DNA of 12,077 nt. Origin: Salegentibacter sp. (GTDB lineage: Bacteria > Bacteroidota > Bacteroidia > Flavobacteriales > Flavobacteriaceae). This document shows positions 1 to 8,374 of the stretch, piece after piece. The notes below the pieces were generated by a model, which was not told where the DNA came from, searched no databases, and saw only the letters and a list, made by a program, of their open reading frames with translations. The DNA is taken from NCBI GenBank assembly GCA_024635815.1, contig JAGXIG010000068.1, positions 1-12,077 on the forward strand, in the 5' to 3' direction. Each line of letters starts with the position of its first letter. Position 1 is the first letter of the stretch. The translations under genes and the position numbers were made by a program.

Positions 1-1
1 A

Positions 2-106
2 GCTAATAAAATCTATACCGGAAATCCGGCAATGGAAGCCAGGGCCAAATTAAAAGAATTGGCACTCTTAAGGCAATTACCTAAATTGCTGGACAAATTA
101 AAATAA
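2..106 (+). CDS. C-terminal end of a probable LpxD-like UDP-3-O-acylglucosamine N-acyltransferase (partial)
   Basis: Only the last 34 codons of an open frame are present, ending in TAA at 104-106; the start lies upstream of the window. The visible tail contains KIYTGNPAMEARAKLKELA followed by a Leu/Lys-rich helix. A G-N-P-A turn leading into a charged helix is typical of the end of left-handed beta-helix (hexapeptide repeat) acyltransferases, including LpxD, where the helix follows the last coil. In Flavobacteriaceae a second LpxD-like gene often precedes sucD, from memory of gene order, which fits the sucD at 648. Another hexapeptide transferase is possible, since no hexapeptide coil itself is visible. 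The next gene starts 6 nt after the stop, so the two are probably co-transcribed. Confidence 0.5.
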   Translation, partial: ANKIYTGNPAMEARAKLKELALLRQLPKLLDKLK

Positions 107-112
107 AATACT

Positions 113-508
113 ATGGGCGTAAGAAGTAAAGATATTGTTGAAAAATTTTATACTTCCTTATTTAATGGGGAAAAAGATATACTAGACAAATACTTACATC
201 CCAATGTTACTCTTACCTGGTACGGTACTACCGGACTAAAAAAGTTGGATTTTGATGAAATCCTTAGCATTAGAAATGATATGGCTAAAAACTTTGAATC
301 GCTTAAAGCCGACGTTGAAAAGACTGTAGAAGAAGGCAATCAAATCGCTATTCAGTTTACTTATCACGTAAAGACTATTGAAAACCCAGATGAGGAAATG
401 CCTCTTGCACATTTTATGGCCATTTGGGAATTAAAAGACGACAAGCTCTTTAAGGGCGTACAAATCTCACAACTTGGTGAGGAGATAGACGAAAGCCCCT
501 GGTCTTAA
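113..508 (+). CDS. NTF2-like / SnoaL-like domain protein of unknown function
   Basis: This is a 131-residue soluble protein with no signal peptide or membrane segment. The layout is that of a single NTF2-like cone fold. An N-terminal helix (about 5-27, IVEKFYTSLFNGEKD) leads to a Y-L-H-P-N-V segment (about 27-32). A polar helix follows (about 45-68), then alternating strands (about 75-87 and 97-116) ending in KGVQISQL. Such domains serve either as small enzymes or as binding modules, and no catalytic pair can be assigned here. The start at 113 is 6 nt downstream of the preceding stop, which suggests co-transcription with the LpxD-like gene. No convincing intrinsic terminator follows it, although a new promoter lies before sucD. 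The fold is fairly likely; the function is unknown. Confidence 0.7.
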   Translation: MGVRSKDIVEKFYTSLFNGEKDILDKYLHPNVTLTWYGTTGLKKLDFDEILSIRNDMAKNFESLKADVEKTVEEGNQIAIQFTYHVKTIENPDEEMPLAHFMAIWELKDDKLFKGVQISQLGEEIDESPWS

Positions 509-593
509 TTTTTAGCTTTCTTAAATAATATGGTTTTAGGCTAAAATTTTAGTTCAATTTTAAGACTAAAGCCCTAATAAACATTGAAAAAAC

Positions 594-624
594 TTTAGGT
601 TTTATATTTAAAAACCTACTTTTG
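594..624 (+). promoter_or_regulatory. Putative Bacteroidota-type promoter of sucD with an overlapping inverted repeat
   Basis: TACTTTTG at 617-624 is an exact match to the Bacteroidota -7 consensus TAnnTTTG. TTTA at 594-597 is a weak match to the -33 TTTG, with a 19-nt spacer. Expected initiation is around 628-630, giving an untranslated leader of about 20 nt before the sucD ATG. A perfect 8-bp inverted repeat, TAGGTTTT (596-603) and AAAACCTA (611-618), fills the spacer and touches the -7 box. No Shine-Dalgarno is present. Confidence 0.6.
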
Positions 625-647
625 TAATCGCAAAAATCAAAAAATTT

Positions 648-1523
648 ATGAGCGTTTTAGTCAATAAAAATTCAAAAATAATAGTTCAGGGATTTACCGG
701 TAGCGAAGGTACTTTTCACGCTGAACAAATGATAGAATACGGAACCAACGTTGTTGGAGGTGTAACTCCCGGTAAAGGAGGTCAAAAACACCTTAACAAA
801 CCGGTTTTTAATACAGTATCTGATGCTGTTGAAAAAACTGGTGCAGATGTTTCTATAATCTTTGTACCACCAGCATTTGCTGCCGATGCAATTATGGAAG
901 CAGCAGATGCCGGAATTAAAGTGATTATTACAATTACCGAAGGTATTCCTGTTGCCGATATGGTAAAGGCATACGCTTACATTCAGGATAGAGATTGCCG
1001 TTTGGTAGGTCCTAACTGTCCGGGAGTAATTACTCCGGGTGAAGCAAAAGTTGGTATTATGCCAGGTTTTGTTTTCAAAAAAGGAAAAGTAGGAATTGTA
1101 TCTAAATCGGGTACTTTAACTTACGAAGCTGCAGACCAGGTTGTAAAACAAGGTCTTGGAATTACTACCGCTATTGGTATTGGTGGAGATCCAATTATTG
1201 GAACTACAACAAAAGAAGCCGTGGAATTATTGATGAATGATGATGAAACGGAATGCATCGTTATGATCGGTGAAATTGGTGGTCAACTGGAAGCAGATGC
1301 TGCAAAATGGATTAAAGAAAACGGAAATAGAAAACCGGTTATTGGCTTTATAGCTGGGGAAACTGCACCAGCTGGCCGTACTATGGGTCACGCAGGAGCA
1401 ATTGTTGGTGGAAGCGAAGATACCGCTCAGGCAAAGAAAGCTATTCTTAAAGAAAACGGAATTCACGTTGTAGATTCTCCAGCAGAGATCGGCAAAAAAG
1501 TAGCCGAGGTTATGAGAGGCTAA
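648..1523 (+). CDS. sucD: Succinyl-CoA synthetase (ADP-forming), alpha subunit
   Basis: This 291-residue cytoplasmic enzyme subunit catalyses, with SucC, the reversible conversion of succinyl-CoA, phosphate and ADP (or GDP) to succinate, CoA and ATP (or GTP) in the TCA cycle. The N-terminal Rossmann-like CoA-binding domain is visible at about 15-45 ([18 protein letters not shown], then PGKGG). [14 protein letters not shown] lies at about 119-132 and the phosphate-binding SKSGTLTYE at 152-160. The phosphorylated active-site His is H248 in [11 protein letters not shown], equivalent to the His near 246 of the E. coli enzyme. Length and motifs are normal and complete. The start is well supported because [18 protein letters not shown] aligns with the family N-terminus. 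The gene has its own promoter and terminator, and sucC is not in this window, which is common in this group. Confidence 0.97.
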   Translation: MSVLVNKNSKIIVQGFTGSEGTFHAEQMIEYGTNVVGGVTPGKGGQKHLNKPVFNTVSDAVEKTGADVSIIFVPPAFAADAIMEAADAGIKVIITITEGIPVADMVKAYAYIQDRDCRLVGPNCPGVITPGEAKVGIMPGFVFKKGKVGIVSKSGTLTYEAADQVVKQGLGITTAIGIGGDPIIGTTTKEAVELLMNDDETECIVMIGEIGGQLEADAAKWIKENGNRKPVIGFIAGETAPAGRTMGHAGAIVGGSEDTAQAKKAILKENGIHVVDSPAEIGKKVAEVMRG

Positions 1524-1555
1524 TTGTGAAAATCTAAATAAAAATGTAACGTTTT

Positions 1556-1595
1556 AAGTTCGCTGATGTCTAACATTAGCGAACTTTTTGTTTTT
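1556..1595 (+). terminator. Strong intrinsic terminator after sucD
   Basis: Arms 1556-1568 and 1574-1586 form a 13-bp stem with one G-T pair around a 5-nt TCTAA loop. The core pairing is AGTTCGCTGATG with CATTAGCGAACT, and the run TTTTTGTTTTT (1585-1595) follows. It isolates sucD from the downstream peptidase gene. The ATG at 1566 lies inside this stem, which argues against its use as the peptidase start. Confidence 0.9.
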
Positions 1596-1613
1596 AACCA
1601 ATTTTTATTTAGT

Positions 1614-4583
1614 ATGAAGAAAATTTATTTACCATTATTTGCCTTTTTATTCGTTTTGGCTTCAGCTTGTAATAACGATAAAATGGAAGAAAAAGCTTCC
1701 GAAAATCACACAGATGCGGCAGGCTTTAATTATGTAACCTACGCTAACGACCCCACAGGTTTACGTCTTTATACCTTAGACAACGGACTCAAGGTTTACC
1801 TTAGCAAGAATGAGGAAGAACCAAAAATTCAAACCCTTATTGCGGTTAGAGCTGGTTCTACTTACGATCCCGCCGATAATACCGGTCTTGCTCATTATTT
1901 AGAGCATATGGTATTTAAAGGTACCAGCGAAATTGGAACCCAGGATTGGGAAAAAGAGCAGGTTCTTTTAGAAGAGATCTCAAATCTTTACGAAGAACAC
2001 AAAAGCACCTCTAACCCAGAGGAAAAGAAAAAGATCTATCGAAAAATAGATTCAGTTTCCCAGGAAGCTTCCAAATTATCCATCGCCAATGAATATGATA
2101 AAATGGTAAGTTCTCTTGGTTCTGAAGGTACAAATGCCTTTACCTCCAGTGAAGAAACCGTATATGTAAACAAAATTCCTTCTAATGAGCTTGATCGCTG
2201 GTTAACGGTGGAAAGTGAACGTTTTAGTGAGTTAGTTTTGAGATTATTCCATACAGAACTGGAAGCGGTTTACGAAGAATTTAACCGTGGGCAGGATAAC
2301 GATGGGCGCAAGCAATATCAGGCGGTTTTAGAAGGTCTTTACCCAAATCATCCTTATGGTACTCAAACCACTATTGGAGAATCAGAGCATTTAAAGAATC
2401 CTTCTATGGAGGCTATACATAATTACTTTAATACGTATTATGTACCTAATAATATGGCGGTAATTTTATCTGGTGACCTGGATTTTGATTCTACCATTCA
2501 AAAAGTAAATGATGCTTTTGGAAGTTATGAGCAAAAAGAAGTTACTCATCCCTCATTTCCGGAAGCTGAACCAATTGCAGCACCTATAGAAAAAGAAGTT
2601 TTCGGTCCAACTTCAGAATCTGTTTATTTGGCCTATAGAACCAATGGCGTTGGTAGTGAAGATCAGAAAAAAGTGGTTTTAATAGACTACATTCTGGCAA
2701 ATTCACAAGCTGGTTTAATAGATTTAAATCTTAATCAGCAGCAAAAAGTACAGCGGGCATCATCTTTCACCAATTTTGATAAAGATTATGGTTTTCACCT
2801 GCTTTATGGAATGCCAAAAGCAGACCAATCCTTAGAAGAAGTAAAAAACTTATTGATAGGAGAAGTTGAAAAAATAAAAAGTGGAGACTTTGAAGATTGG
2901 CTTATAGAAGCAGTTATAAACGACCTTAAACTATCTCAAATCCGTCAATACGAAAATGCTTCGGCAGTAGCTTATGCACATTTAGATGCGTTTATTAATT
3001 TTCAGGAGTGGGAAGAAAACTTAAATTTCCTGGATGAACTTGCTACTATTTCAAAGCAAGAACTGGTAGATTTTGCCAATGCTCATTATAAGGATAACTA
3101 TGTAGCTGTTTACAAGCGTCAGGGAGAAGATCCTAATATAGCTAAAGTAGAGAATCCGGAAATTACTCCTATTCAGTTAAACAGAGATGAAGAATCAGAT
3201 TTTATAGCTGAATTTAATAAAACCGAATCTCCAGAACTACAACCGCAATTTGTAGATTACAAAGAAGCAATTAAAGAATCTGAAACTGAAAGTGGACTTC
3301 CGGTTTCCTATATTTTAAATGAAACTAACGATCTATTTAATCTTTATTTCATTTTTGATATGGGTCAGGATAATGATAAGGAGTTAGCATTGGCGGCCGG
3401 TTATCTTGACTATTTAGGAACCGATAAATATTCTCCGGAAGAAGTTAAACAGGAATTCTATAAACTAGGGATTAACTATTTTGTGAATTCCGGAACCGAT
3501 AGAACTTATGTTGGTTTAAGCGGATTAAAAGAAAATCTGCCGGAAGGGATGAAGCTTTTAAATCACCTTTGGGAGAATGCAACCGTAAATGAGGAAGCTT
3601 ATGATAAATATGTAGATCAAATTCTTAAAGGGCGCCAGGATGGTAAAACCCAAAAAGGCAATATTCTTTTTAATGGTTTGATGAATTACGGTAAATATGG
3701 TGAGGATTCGCGGTTAAGAAATATCTATACCGCTTCAGAACTTCAGGAAAAAAATCCGGAAGATTTGGTTCAAAAGCTAAAAGATATGCGCAATTATAAG
3801 CAGCGTATTTTTTACTACGGAAAAGATGTAGAAAACGCTGTTGCAGCTTTAGATGAAAATTACAAAGTACAAAGCGATTTAAAGGATTACCCTGAAGCTA
3901 AGACCTATACCGAAAAAGAAACCGGTGGCAATGTTTACTTTGTAGATTATGATATGGTGCAAAGTGAGATGTTGTTTTTAGCCAAAGGAGAGGATTTTGA
4001 TGCCGAAAAAATGGCAGCAACTTCATTGTTCAACACTTATTTTGGTAGTGGGCTTTCTTCTATAGTTTTTCAGGAGATTAGAGAATCTAAATCCCTGGCA
4101 TATTCTGCATATTCCAGTTATCAGATGGCATCAGAGGTTAACAAACCAAATTATGTGATGGCCTATATTGGTACCCAGGCTAATAAAATGCCACAGGCTG
4201 TAGATGCCATGATGGAGTTAATGACTAATATGCCGGAAGCTGAAGAGCAATTTCAAGCAGCTAAAGAAGCCGCACTTAAAAAGATTGCAGCCGAGCGTAT
4301 TACTAAAACCTCAATTTTCTGGAGCTATGAGTCTTTGAAGAAAAGAGGATTAGATAAGGATATGCGTAAGGAAATGTATGAAACCATTCAGGATATGAGC
4401 CTGGCAGATCTAAAAACCTTCTTTAATGAGAACATCAAAGGCCAGAATTATAATGTATTGGTGATTGGTGACAAAGAAGAAGTAGATATGAATGCATTAA
4501 GCAAACTTGGCGAAGTGCAGGAAATGGATATTGATTTCTTATTTAATTATGAGAAAGAAGTGCCTGTTGAAGTGGAAATGTAA
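1614..4583 (+). CDS. M16 (insulinase/pitrilysin) family zinc metallopeptidase, lipoprotein
   Basis: The 989-residue product from the ATG at 1614 is a secreted, lipid-anchored zinc peptidase. MKK plus a hydrophobic stretch ends in the lipobox LASAC, so Cys19 should be lipidated and the enzyme tethered to the outer membrane. The inverted zinc motif HYLEH gives H94 and H98 as ligands and E97 as catalytic base. The distal acidic ligand is probably in ELEAVYEEF (about 215-222). The distance is longer than the usual 75-odd residues because of a charged helical insertion at about 111-165. The second, inactive-type M16 half carries GSGLSSIVFQEIRESKSLAY (811-830), whose Arg823 and Tyr830 match the conserved R/Y substrate-binding motif. 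Having both halves on one chain is the pitrilysin-like arrangement. An upstream ATG at 1566 would add 16 residues and spoil the signal peptide. Substrate unknown. Confidence 0.93.
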   Translation: MKKIYLPLFAFLFVLASACNNDKMEEKASENHTDAAGFNYVTYANDPTGLRLYTLDNGLKVYLSKNEEEPKIQTLIAVRAGSTYDPADNTGLAHYLEHMVFKGTSEIGTQDWEKEQVLLEEISNLYEEHKSTSNPEEKKKIYRKIDSVSQEASKLSIANEYDKMVSSLGSEGTNAFTSSEETVYVNKIPSNELDRWLTVESERFSELVLRLFHTELEAVYEEFNRGQDNDGRKQYQAVLEGLYPNHPYGTQTTIGESEHLKNPSMEAIHNYFNTYYVPNNMAVILSGDLDFDSTIQKVNDAFGSYEQKEVTHPSFPEAEPIAAPIEKEVFGPTSESVYLAYRTNGVGSEDQKKVVLIDYILANSQAGLIDLNLNQQQKVQRASSFTNFDKDYGFHLLYGMPKADQSLEEVKNLLIGEVEKIKSGDFEDWLIEAVINDLKLSQIRQYENASAVAYAHLDAFINFQEWEENLNFLDELATISKQELVDFANAHYKDNYVAVYKRQGEDPNIAKVENPEITPIQLNRDEESDFIAEFNKTESPELQPQFVDYKEAIKESETESGLPVSYILNETNDLFNLYFIFDMGQDNDKELALAAGYLDYLGTDKYSPEEVKQEFYKLGINYFVNSGTDRTYVGLSGLKENLPEGMKLLNHLWENATVNEEAYDKYVDQILKGRQDGKTQKGNILFNGLMNYGKYGEDSRLRNIYTASELQEKNPEDLVQKLKDMRNYKQRIFYYGKDVENAVAALDENYKVQSDLKDYPEAKTYTEKETGGNVYFVDYDMVQSEMLFLAKGEDFDAEKMAATSLFNTYFGSGLSSIVFQEIRESKSLAYSAYSSYQMASEVNKPNYVMAYIGTQANKMPQAVDAMMELMTNMPEAEEQFQAAKEAALKKIAAERITKTSIFWSYESLKKRGLDKDMRKEMYETIQDMSLADLKTFFNENIKGQNYNVLVIGDKEEVDMNALSKLGEVQEMDIDFLFNYEKEVPVEVEM

Positions 4584-4599
4584 TCGCATTTAGATAAAT

Positions 4600-4631
4600 A
4601 AAAACCTCCTGAGATTTCAGGAGGTTTTTTT
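4600..4631 (+). terminator. Intrinsic terminator after the M16 peptidase gene
   Basis: AAAACCTCCTGA (4601-4612) and TCAGGAGGTTTT (4617-4628) form a perfect 12-bp stem with a 4-nt loop, extended by an A-T pair (4600/4629), and the T run continues to 4631. It begins 17 nt after the peptidase stop codon. The promoter for fabG follows directly. Confidence 0.93.
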
Positions 4632-4652
4632 ATACCCTAAGTTTAGTATTAT

Positions 4653-4660
4653 TATATTTG
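4653..4660 (+). promoter_or_regulatory. Putative -7 promoter element of fabG
   Basis: TATATTTG matches the Bacteroidota -7 consensus TAnnTTTG exactly, 26 nt upstream of the fabG ATG. Initiation near 4665 would give a leader of about 22 nt. No good TTTG is present at the expected -33 position, which would fall in the T run of the preceding terminator, so the match is half a promoter. Confidence 0.5.
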
Positions 4661-4686
4661 ATTTATATTAAAAAATAAGCCAAAAA

Positions 4687-5433
4687 ATGAAATTATTAGA
4701 AGGAAAAAATGCCATAATAACCGGTGGTAGCCGTGGAATAGGAAAAGGAATAGCTCAGGTTTTTGCTGAACACGGTGCCAATGTAGCTTTTACTTATAAT
4801 TCATCTGCTGAATCTGCCAACGCATTAGCCGACGAATTGAGTAAATTAGGAGTAAAAGCGAAAGCTTACCAGTCTAATGCAGCCAGTTTTAAAGAAGCTG
4901 AACAATTAATAAAAGACGTAGCGACCGATTTTGGAGATATAGACATTGTAGTTAATAATGCGGGTATTACTAAGGACAACCTTTTGATGCGTATGAGTGA
5001 GGAAGATTTTGATAAGGTGATTGAAGTAAACCTGAAATCTATCTTTAATATGACCAAAGCGGTGCAGCGTACTATGCTGAAACAACGTAAAGGAAGTATT
5101 ATTAATATGAGTTCGGTAGTTGGAGTAACCGGAAACGCCGGCCAGGCGAATTACGCAGCTTCAAAAGCCGGAATTATTGGATTTTCTAAATCTATGGCAC
5201 AGGAACTTGGTTCCCGAAATATTAGAACAAACGTGATCGCCCCAGGATTTATAGAAACCGAAATGACTGAAAAACTAGACGAAAAAGTTGTGGACGGCTG
5301 GAGACAGGCAATTCCTTTAAAACGTGGTGGAGCTCCCGAAGATATCGCAAATGCGTGCGTTTTTCTTGGCAGTGACCTTAGTTCCTATATAACAGGCCAG
5401 GTACTTCACGTAGATGGCGGAATGCACACCTAG
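4687..5433 (+). CDS. fabG: 3-oxoacyl-[acyl-carrier-protein] reductase
   Basis: This 248-residue short-chain dehydrogenase/reductase performs the NADPH-dependent reduction of 3-oxoacyl-ACP in type II fatty acid synthesis in the cytoplasm. The cofactor-binding TGGSRGIG lies at 12-19 and NNAG at 90-93. The catalytic tetrad is N115, S143, Y156 and K160 (YAASK). KDNLLMRM (97-103) and the C-terminal ITGQVLHVDGGM (235-246) are FabG hallmarks rather than generic SDR features. PGFIETEMT (186-194) is also typical. The ATG at 4687 gives the expected short lead (MKLLEGKNAIITGG). It has its own -7 element and follows a strong terminator. No clear terminator separates it from the VWA gene 67 nt downstream, so read-through is likely. 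Another SDR role is possible but less likely. Confidence 0.92.
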   Translation: MKLLEGKNAIITGGSRGIGKGIAQVFAEHGANVAFTYNSSAESANALADELSKLGVKAKAYQSNAASFKEAEQLIKDVATDFGDIDIVVNNAGITKDNLLMRMSEEDFDKVIEVNLKSIFNMTKAVQRTMLKQRKGSIINMSSVVGVTGNAGQANYAASKAGIIGFSKSMAQELGSRNIRTNVIAPGFIETEMTEKLDEKVVDGWRQAIPLKRGGAPEDIANACVFLGSDLSSYITGQVLHVDGGMHT

Positions 5434-5500
5434 TAAGATAAAAAGTGAATAGTTATTGGTTAAATAGTTAACGATTAACTTTTAACTCTATGTTCCATAA

Positions 5501-7531
5501 ATGAATATAAGCAACATCATACTCATAGCCCTGGCCATTTTAATCGCGCTGGGGTTTGCTTTTTTTCAATACCTCTTTAAAAAGAAAAATAGGAGGAGAG
5601 ATACCTACGTTTTCTTTGTTTTACGTTTTCTCTCCGTTTTTATACTTCTTTTATTACTTATCAATCCGAAAATCAGTTCTACCACTTACGAACTCGAAAA
5701 ACCAAATTTAATCCTGGCCGTAGACGATTCTGAATCTATTGCACATTTGGAGCAGGAAGATACCGTGCGTGAAATTCTAGAAAACTTCAAATCTAATGAA
5801 GCCTTACAAGAGCGCTTTCAATTGGTTAAGTATAACTTCGGGAATGGATTATTGAATTCTAATGAATCGGAATTCAAAGCTTCACAAACCAATATTTATG
5901 CTGCGTTGGAATCTTTAAAAGATTTATCCAGAAAGAGATTAACTGCAGTAGTGCTTATTTCTGATGGAAATCAAAGTACAGGAAGGGATTTTCGATATTT
6001 CAATCCTGGAAATAATCAGGAAATCTATCCCATTATAGTAGGTGATACCACGCAATATTTAGACTTAGAATTATCGCGTTTAAATGTAAATACCTATGCA
6101 TTTTTAAATAATCGATTTCCGGTAGAAGCCTTTATTTCTTACGCGGGGGAGGAACAGATAACTTCCGAACTTGTAATAAGATCGGGGGGAAATGTAATTT
6201 TTTCTGAAGAAATTACTCTGAATTCAGAAAATAACGCTACTGTGATTCGAGCTGAACTTCCGGCTTCAAGGCTTGGTGTTTTATCATATGAAGCTGAAAT
6301 AATTCCATTAGAAATTGAAAAGAATAAAGCGAATAACACAAAAAGCTTTGCAGTTGAAGTTATTGACGAACGAAGCAAAATTCTGCTGATAAGTGCGATA
6401 CCACATCCAGATATCGGAACTTTTAAAAAGTCGATAGAAACTAATAAACAGCGGCAACTTGATATAAAATATCTTCAGGATGATTTATCAAATTTAAGAG
6501 ATTATCAATTGGTGATTTTGTATCAGCCTACTTCAGCTTTTGCTTCAGTTTTTGAAGGTTTAGAAGAAAATGATCAAAGTTATTTGTTGGTTTCAGGAAC
6601 TCAAACCGATTGGAATTTCCTTAATAGAATTCAGGATTTTGTACAGAAAGATTACGCTAATCAGTCACAAGAAATTTTCGCGGTAAATAATCCAAACTTT
6701 AATCAATTTCAGTTTGAGGAACCGGGTTTTTCAGAATTTCCACCACTGGAAGATAAATTTGGAAGCATCAGTATACAAAGTAATAATTTTGAAAGTATCT
6801 ATTTTCAGGAAATAGAGAATGTGGAAACTTCACAACCTTTAATTGCGATTGAAGGGGACGGTCAAAACAAAAATGCTTTTATTTTCGGCGAAAATATATG
6901 GAGATGGCGGTCTGCTACCTATTTGGGAAATAAATCTTTTGAAAAATTCGATAATTTTATTGGCAAGCTTGTTCAGAATATCGCTTCATCAACACAAAGG
7001 GAACGCTTGACCATAGATTATAAATCTTTTTATTACGAAAATGAATCGGTTAAGCTAACAGCAAATTTCTTTGATCAAAATTATCAATTTAATCCCAATG
7101 CCGATTTAAATATTTCAGTAGAAAACTCAGTAAAAAACTTTGAATCCCATTTAATTTTAAAAAATAACGGCTATGAAGTCGATTTTGGGAATTTAAAACC
7201 TGGAACTTATGATTTTAGAATTACCGAATCTTCTTCCCAGGTTTCCCGATTAGGAAGCTTTGAAGTAATTGCTTATAATATTGAGCAACAGTTTATTTCA
7301 GCCAATAAATATACGATGGAAGCTTTAGCTGAAAATTCCGAGACTGAAGTTTATTATCAGAACCAGCTTCAGGATATGATTAATACACTTCTAAGTGACG
7401 ATAAATACAAACCTATTCAAAAAAGCCGTCAGAAAATTGTACCTTTGATAGACTGGTATTACCTTCTATTTCTGCTTGTTTTGATACTCGCCGCAGAATG
7501 GTTTTTCAGAAAATACAAAGGATTAATTTAA
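5501..7531 (+). CDS. Membrane-anchored VWA-domain protein
   Basis: The 676-residue protein has two N-terminal membrane segments (about 4-24 and 36-54), a large middle region probably in the periplasm, and a C-terminal membrane segment (about 653-669) ending in the basic tail RKYKG. The VWA-like domain starts just after the second segment. It carries a complete metal-ion-dependent adhesion site: D75, S77 and S79 in VDDSES, T130 in QTNIYAAL, and D155 in LISDGNQ. The part from about 190 to 640 is beta-rich and not assigned to a family; it probably contains Ig-like or glutamine-amidotransferase-like folds, as in related Bacteroidota proteins. VWA domains usually mediate protein contacts and assembly, and this topology resembles BatA/BatB-type and similar proteins. 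It lies 14 nt upstream of the SPFH gene, suggesting a shared membrane role. Function unknown. Confidence 0.8.
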   Translation: MNISNIILIALAILIALGFAFFQYLFKKKNRRRDTYVFFVLRFLSVFILLLLLINPKISSTTYELEKPNLILAVDDSESIAHLEQEDTVREILENFKSNEALQERFQLVKYNFGNGLLNSNESEFKASQTNIYAALESLKDLSRKRLTAVVLISDGNQSTGRDFRYFNPGNNQEIYPIIVGDTTQYLDLELSRLNVNTYAFLNNRFPVEAFISYAGEEQITSELVIRSGGNVIFSEEITLNSENNATVIRAELPASRLGVLSYEAEIIPLEIEKNKANNTKSFAVEVIDERSKILLISAIPHPDIGTFKKSIETNKQRQLDIKYLQDDLSNLRDYQLVILYQPTSAFASVFEGLEENDQSYLLVSGTQTDWNFLNRIQDFVQKDYANQSQEIFAVNNPNFNQFQFEEPGFSEFPPLEDKFGSISIQSNNFESIYFQEIENVETSQPLIAIEGDGQNKNAFIFGENIWRWRSATYLGNKSFEKFDNFIGKLVQNIASSTQRERLTIDYKSFYYENESVKLTANFFDQNYQFNPNADLNISVENSVKNFESHLILKNNGYEVDFGNLKPGTYDFRITESSSQVSRLGSFEVIAYNIEQQFISANKYTMEALAENSETEVYYQNQLQDMINTLLSDDKYKPIQKSRQKIVPLIDWYYLLFLLVLILAAEWFFRKYKGLI

Positions 7532-7545
7532 ATACAATTATATAG

Positions 7546-8364
7546 ATGGAAAGATTACCCAAACTCGGAATTCCTATAATTATAGGAATCGTACTTTTAA
7601 TAATTTTTGTCGCTAAATCTACTGTTACCATTGGTTCCGGTCAGGCTGGCGTTCTTTATAAAACTTTTGATGACGGTGTAGTTACCGATGAGCCGCCTTT
7701 AAATGAAGGTTTTCATATTGTAGCTCCCTGGAACAAAGTTTTTGTTTATGAAGTGAGGCAACAATCCCTGGAGGAGAAAATGCAAGTTTTAAGTTCTAAC
7801 GGACTTCAAATTGATATTGATGCTTCTACCTGGTTCCAACCTTCTTATGAGAACCTGGGAAGCTTACACCGCGAAAAAGGTGAAGAATATATTCGGCGTT
7901 TGCTGCAACCCGCAGTAAGGTCGGCTGCAAGATCGGTTGTTGGAAGATATAACCCGGAACAATTATATGCCAGTAAAAGGGAAGCTATTCAGAAAGAGAT
8001 TTTAGAAGAAACTCAAATTTTACTTAAAGATCAATATGTACAGGTGAATGAGGTTCTGGTAAGAGATGTTTCATTACCTCCAAACATTAAAGATGCAATT
8101 GAGCGTAAATTACGCCAGGAGCAGGAATCTTTGGAATATGAATTTAGGTTGACCAAAGCTACCCAGGAAGCCGAACGCCAGCGTATTGATGCCGAAGGTA
8201 AGGCTCGTGCAAACGAGATTTTGAATGCCTCCTTAACTCCTAATATTTTAAAGGAAAAAGGAATTCAGGCCACGGTTGAACTTGCTAAATCAAATAATGC
8301 CAAGACGGTTGTTATAGGTTCAGGTGAAGGCGGATTGCCCTTAATTTTAGGTGGCTCAAATTAA
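7546..8364 (+). CDS. SPFH/prohibitin-family membrane protein
   Basis: The product has 272 residues, a usual length for bacterial prohibitin homologues. A single N-terminal membrane anchor lies at about 8-23 (LGIPIIIGIVLLIIFVA). The SPFH (band 7) domain follows, with VTIGSGQAGVLYKTF (27-41), LNEGFHIVAPW (52-62) and the helix/strand region containing VRSAARSVVGRYNPEQLY (124-141) and VNEVLVRDVSLPP (167-179). A charged coiled-coil helix covers about 181-225 (RQRIDAEGKARANEIL), and a Gly-rich tail ends the protein. Prohibitins form large ring or cage assemblies in the membrane that organise lipids and chaperone or restrain proteases. Which partners this one has is unknown; the adjacent VWA protein is a candidate by position only. 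No SD precedes the ATG. Confidence 0.92.
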   Translation: MERLPKLGIPIIIGIVLLIIFVAKSTVTIGSGQAGVLYKTFDDGVVTDEPPLNEGFHIVAPWNKVFVYEVRQQSLEEKMQVLSSNGLQIDIDASTWFQPSYENLGSLHREKGEEYIRRLLQPAVRSAARSVVGRYNPEQLYASKREAIQKEILEETQILLKDQYVQVNEVLVRDVSLPPNIKDAIERKLRQEQESLEYEFRLTKATQEAERQRIDAEGKARANEILNASLTPNILKEKGIQATVELAKSNNAKTVVIGSGEGGLPLILGGSN

Positions 8365-8374
8365 AATATTGAAA

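Noticed and set aside
534..573. Possible hairpins after the NTF2-like gene (TTTAGT/ACTAAA and neighbouring G/C pairs)
   Set aside because: The stems are short and AT-rich, the loop is long and no T run follows; not called as a terminator.
1566..1613. Upstream in-frame ATG for the M16 peptidase
   Set aside because: It lies in the sucD terminator stem and would put 16 residues ahead of a clean lipoprotein signal peptide.
5466..5480. AGTTAA/TTAACT inverted repeat between fabG and the VWA gene
   Set aside because: The stem is six mostly A-T pairs with only a short T run after it; too weak for a terminator and common by chance in AT-rich DNA.
5490..5504. Four-codon ORF (ATG TTC CAT AAA TGA) overlapping the VWA start codon
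   Set aside because: It is too short to call a gene and has no promoter, repeat or codon signature; chance is sufficient.
8351..8374. GTG start for the serine hydrolase overlapping the SPFH gene by 14 nt
   Set aside because: The ATG at 8375 gives a standard signal peptide; the extra eight residues are not expected before it.
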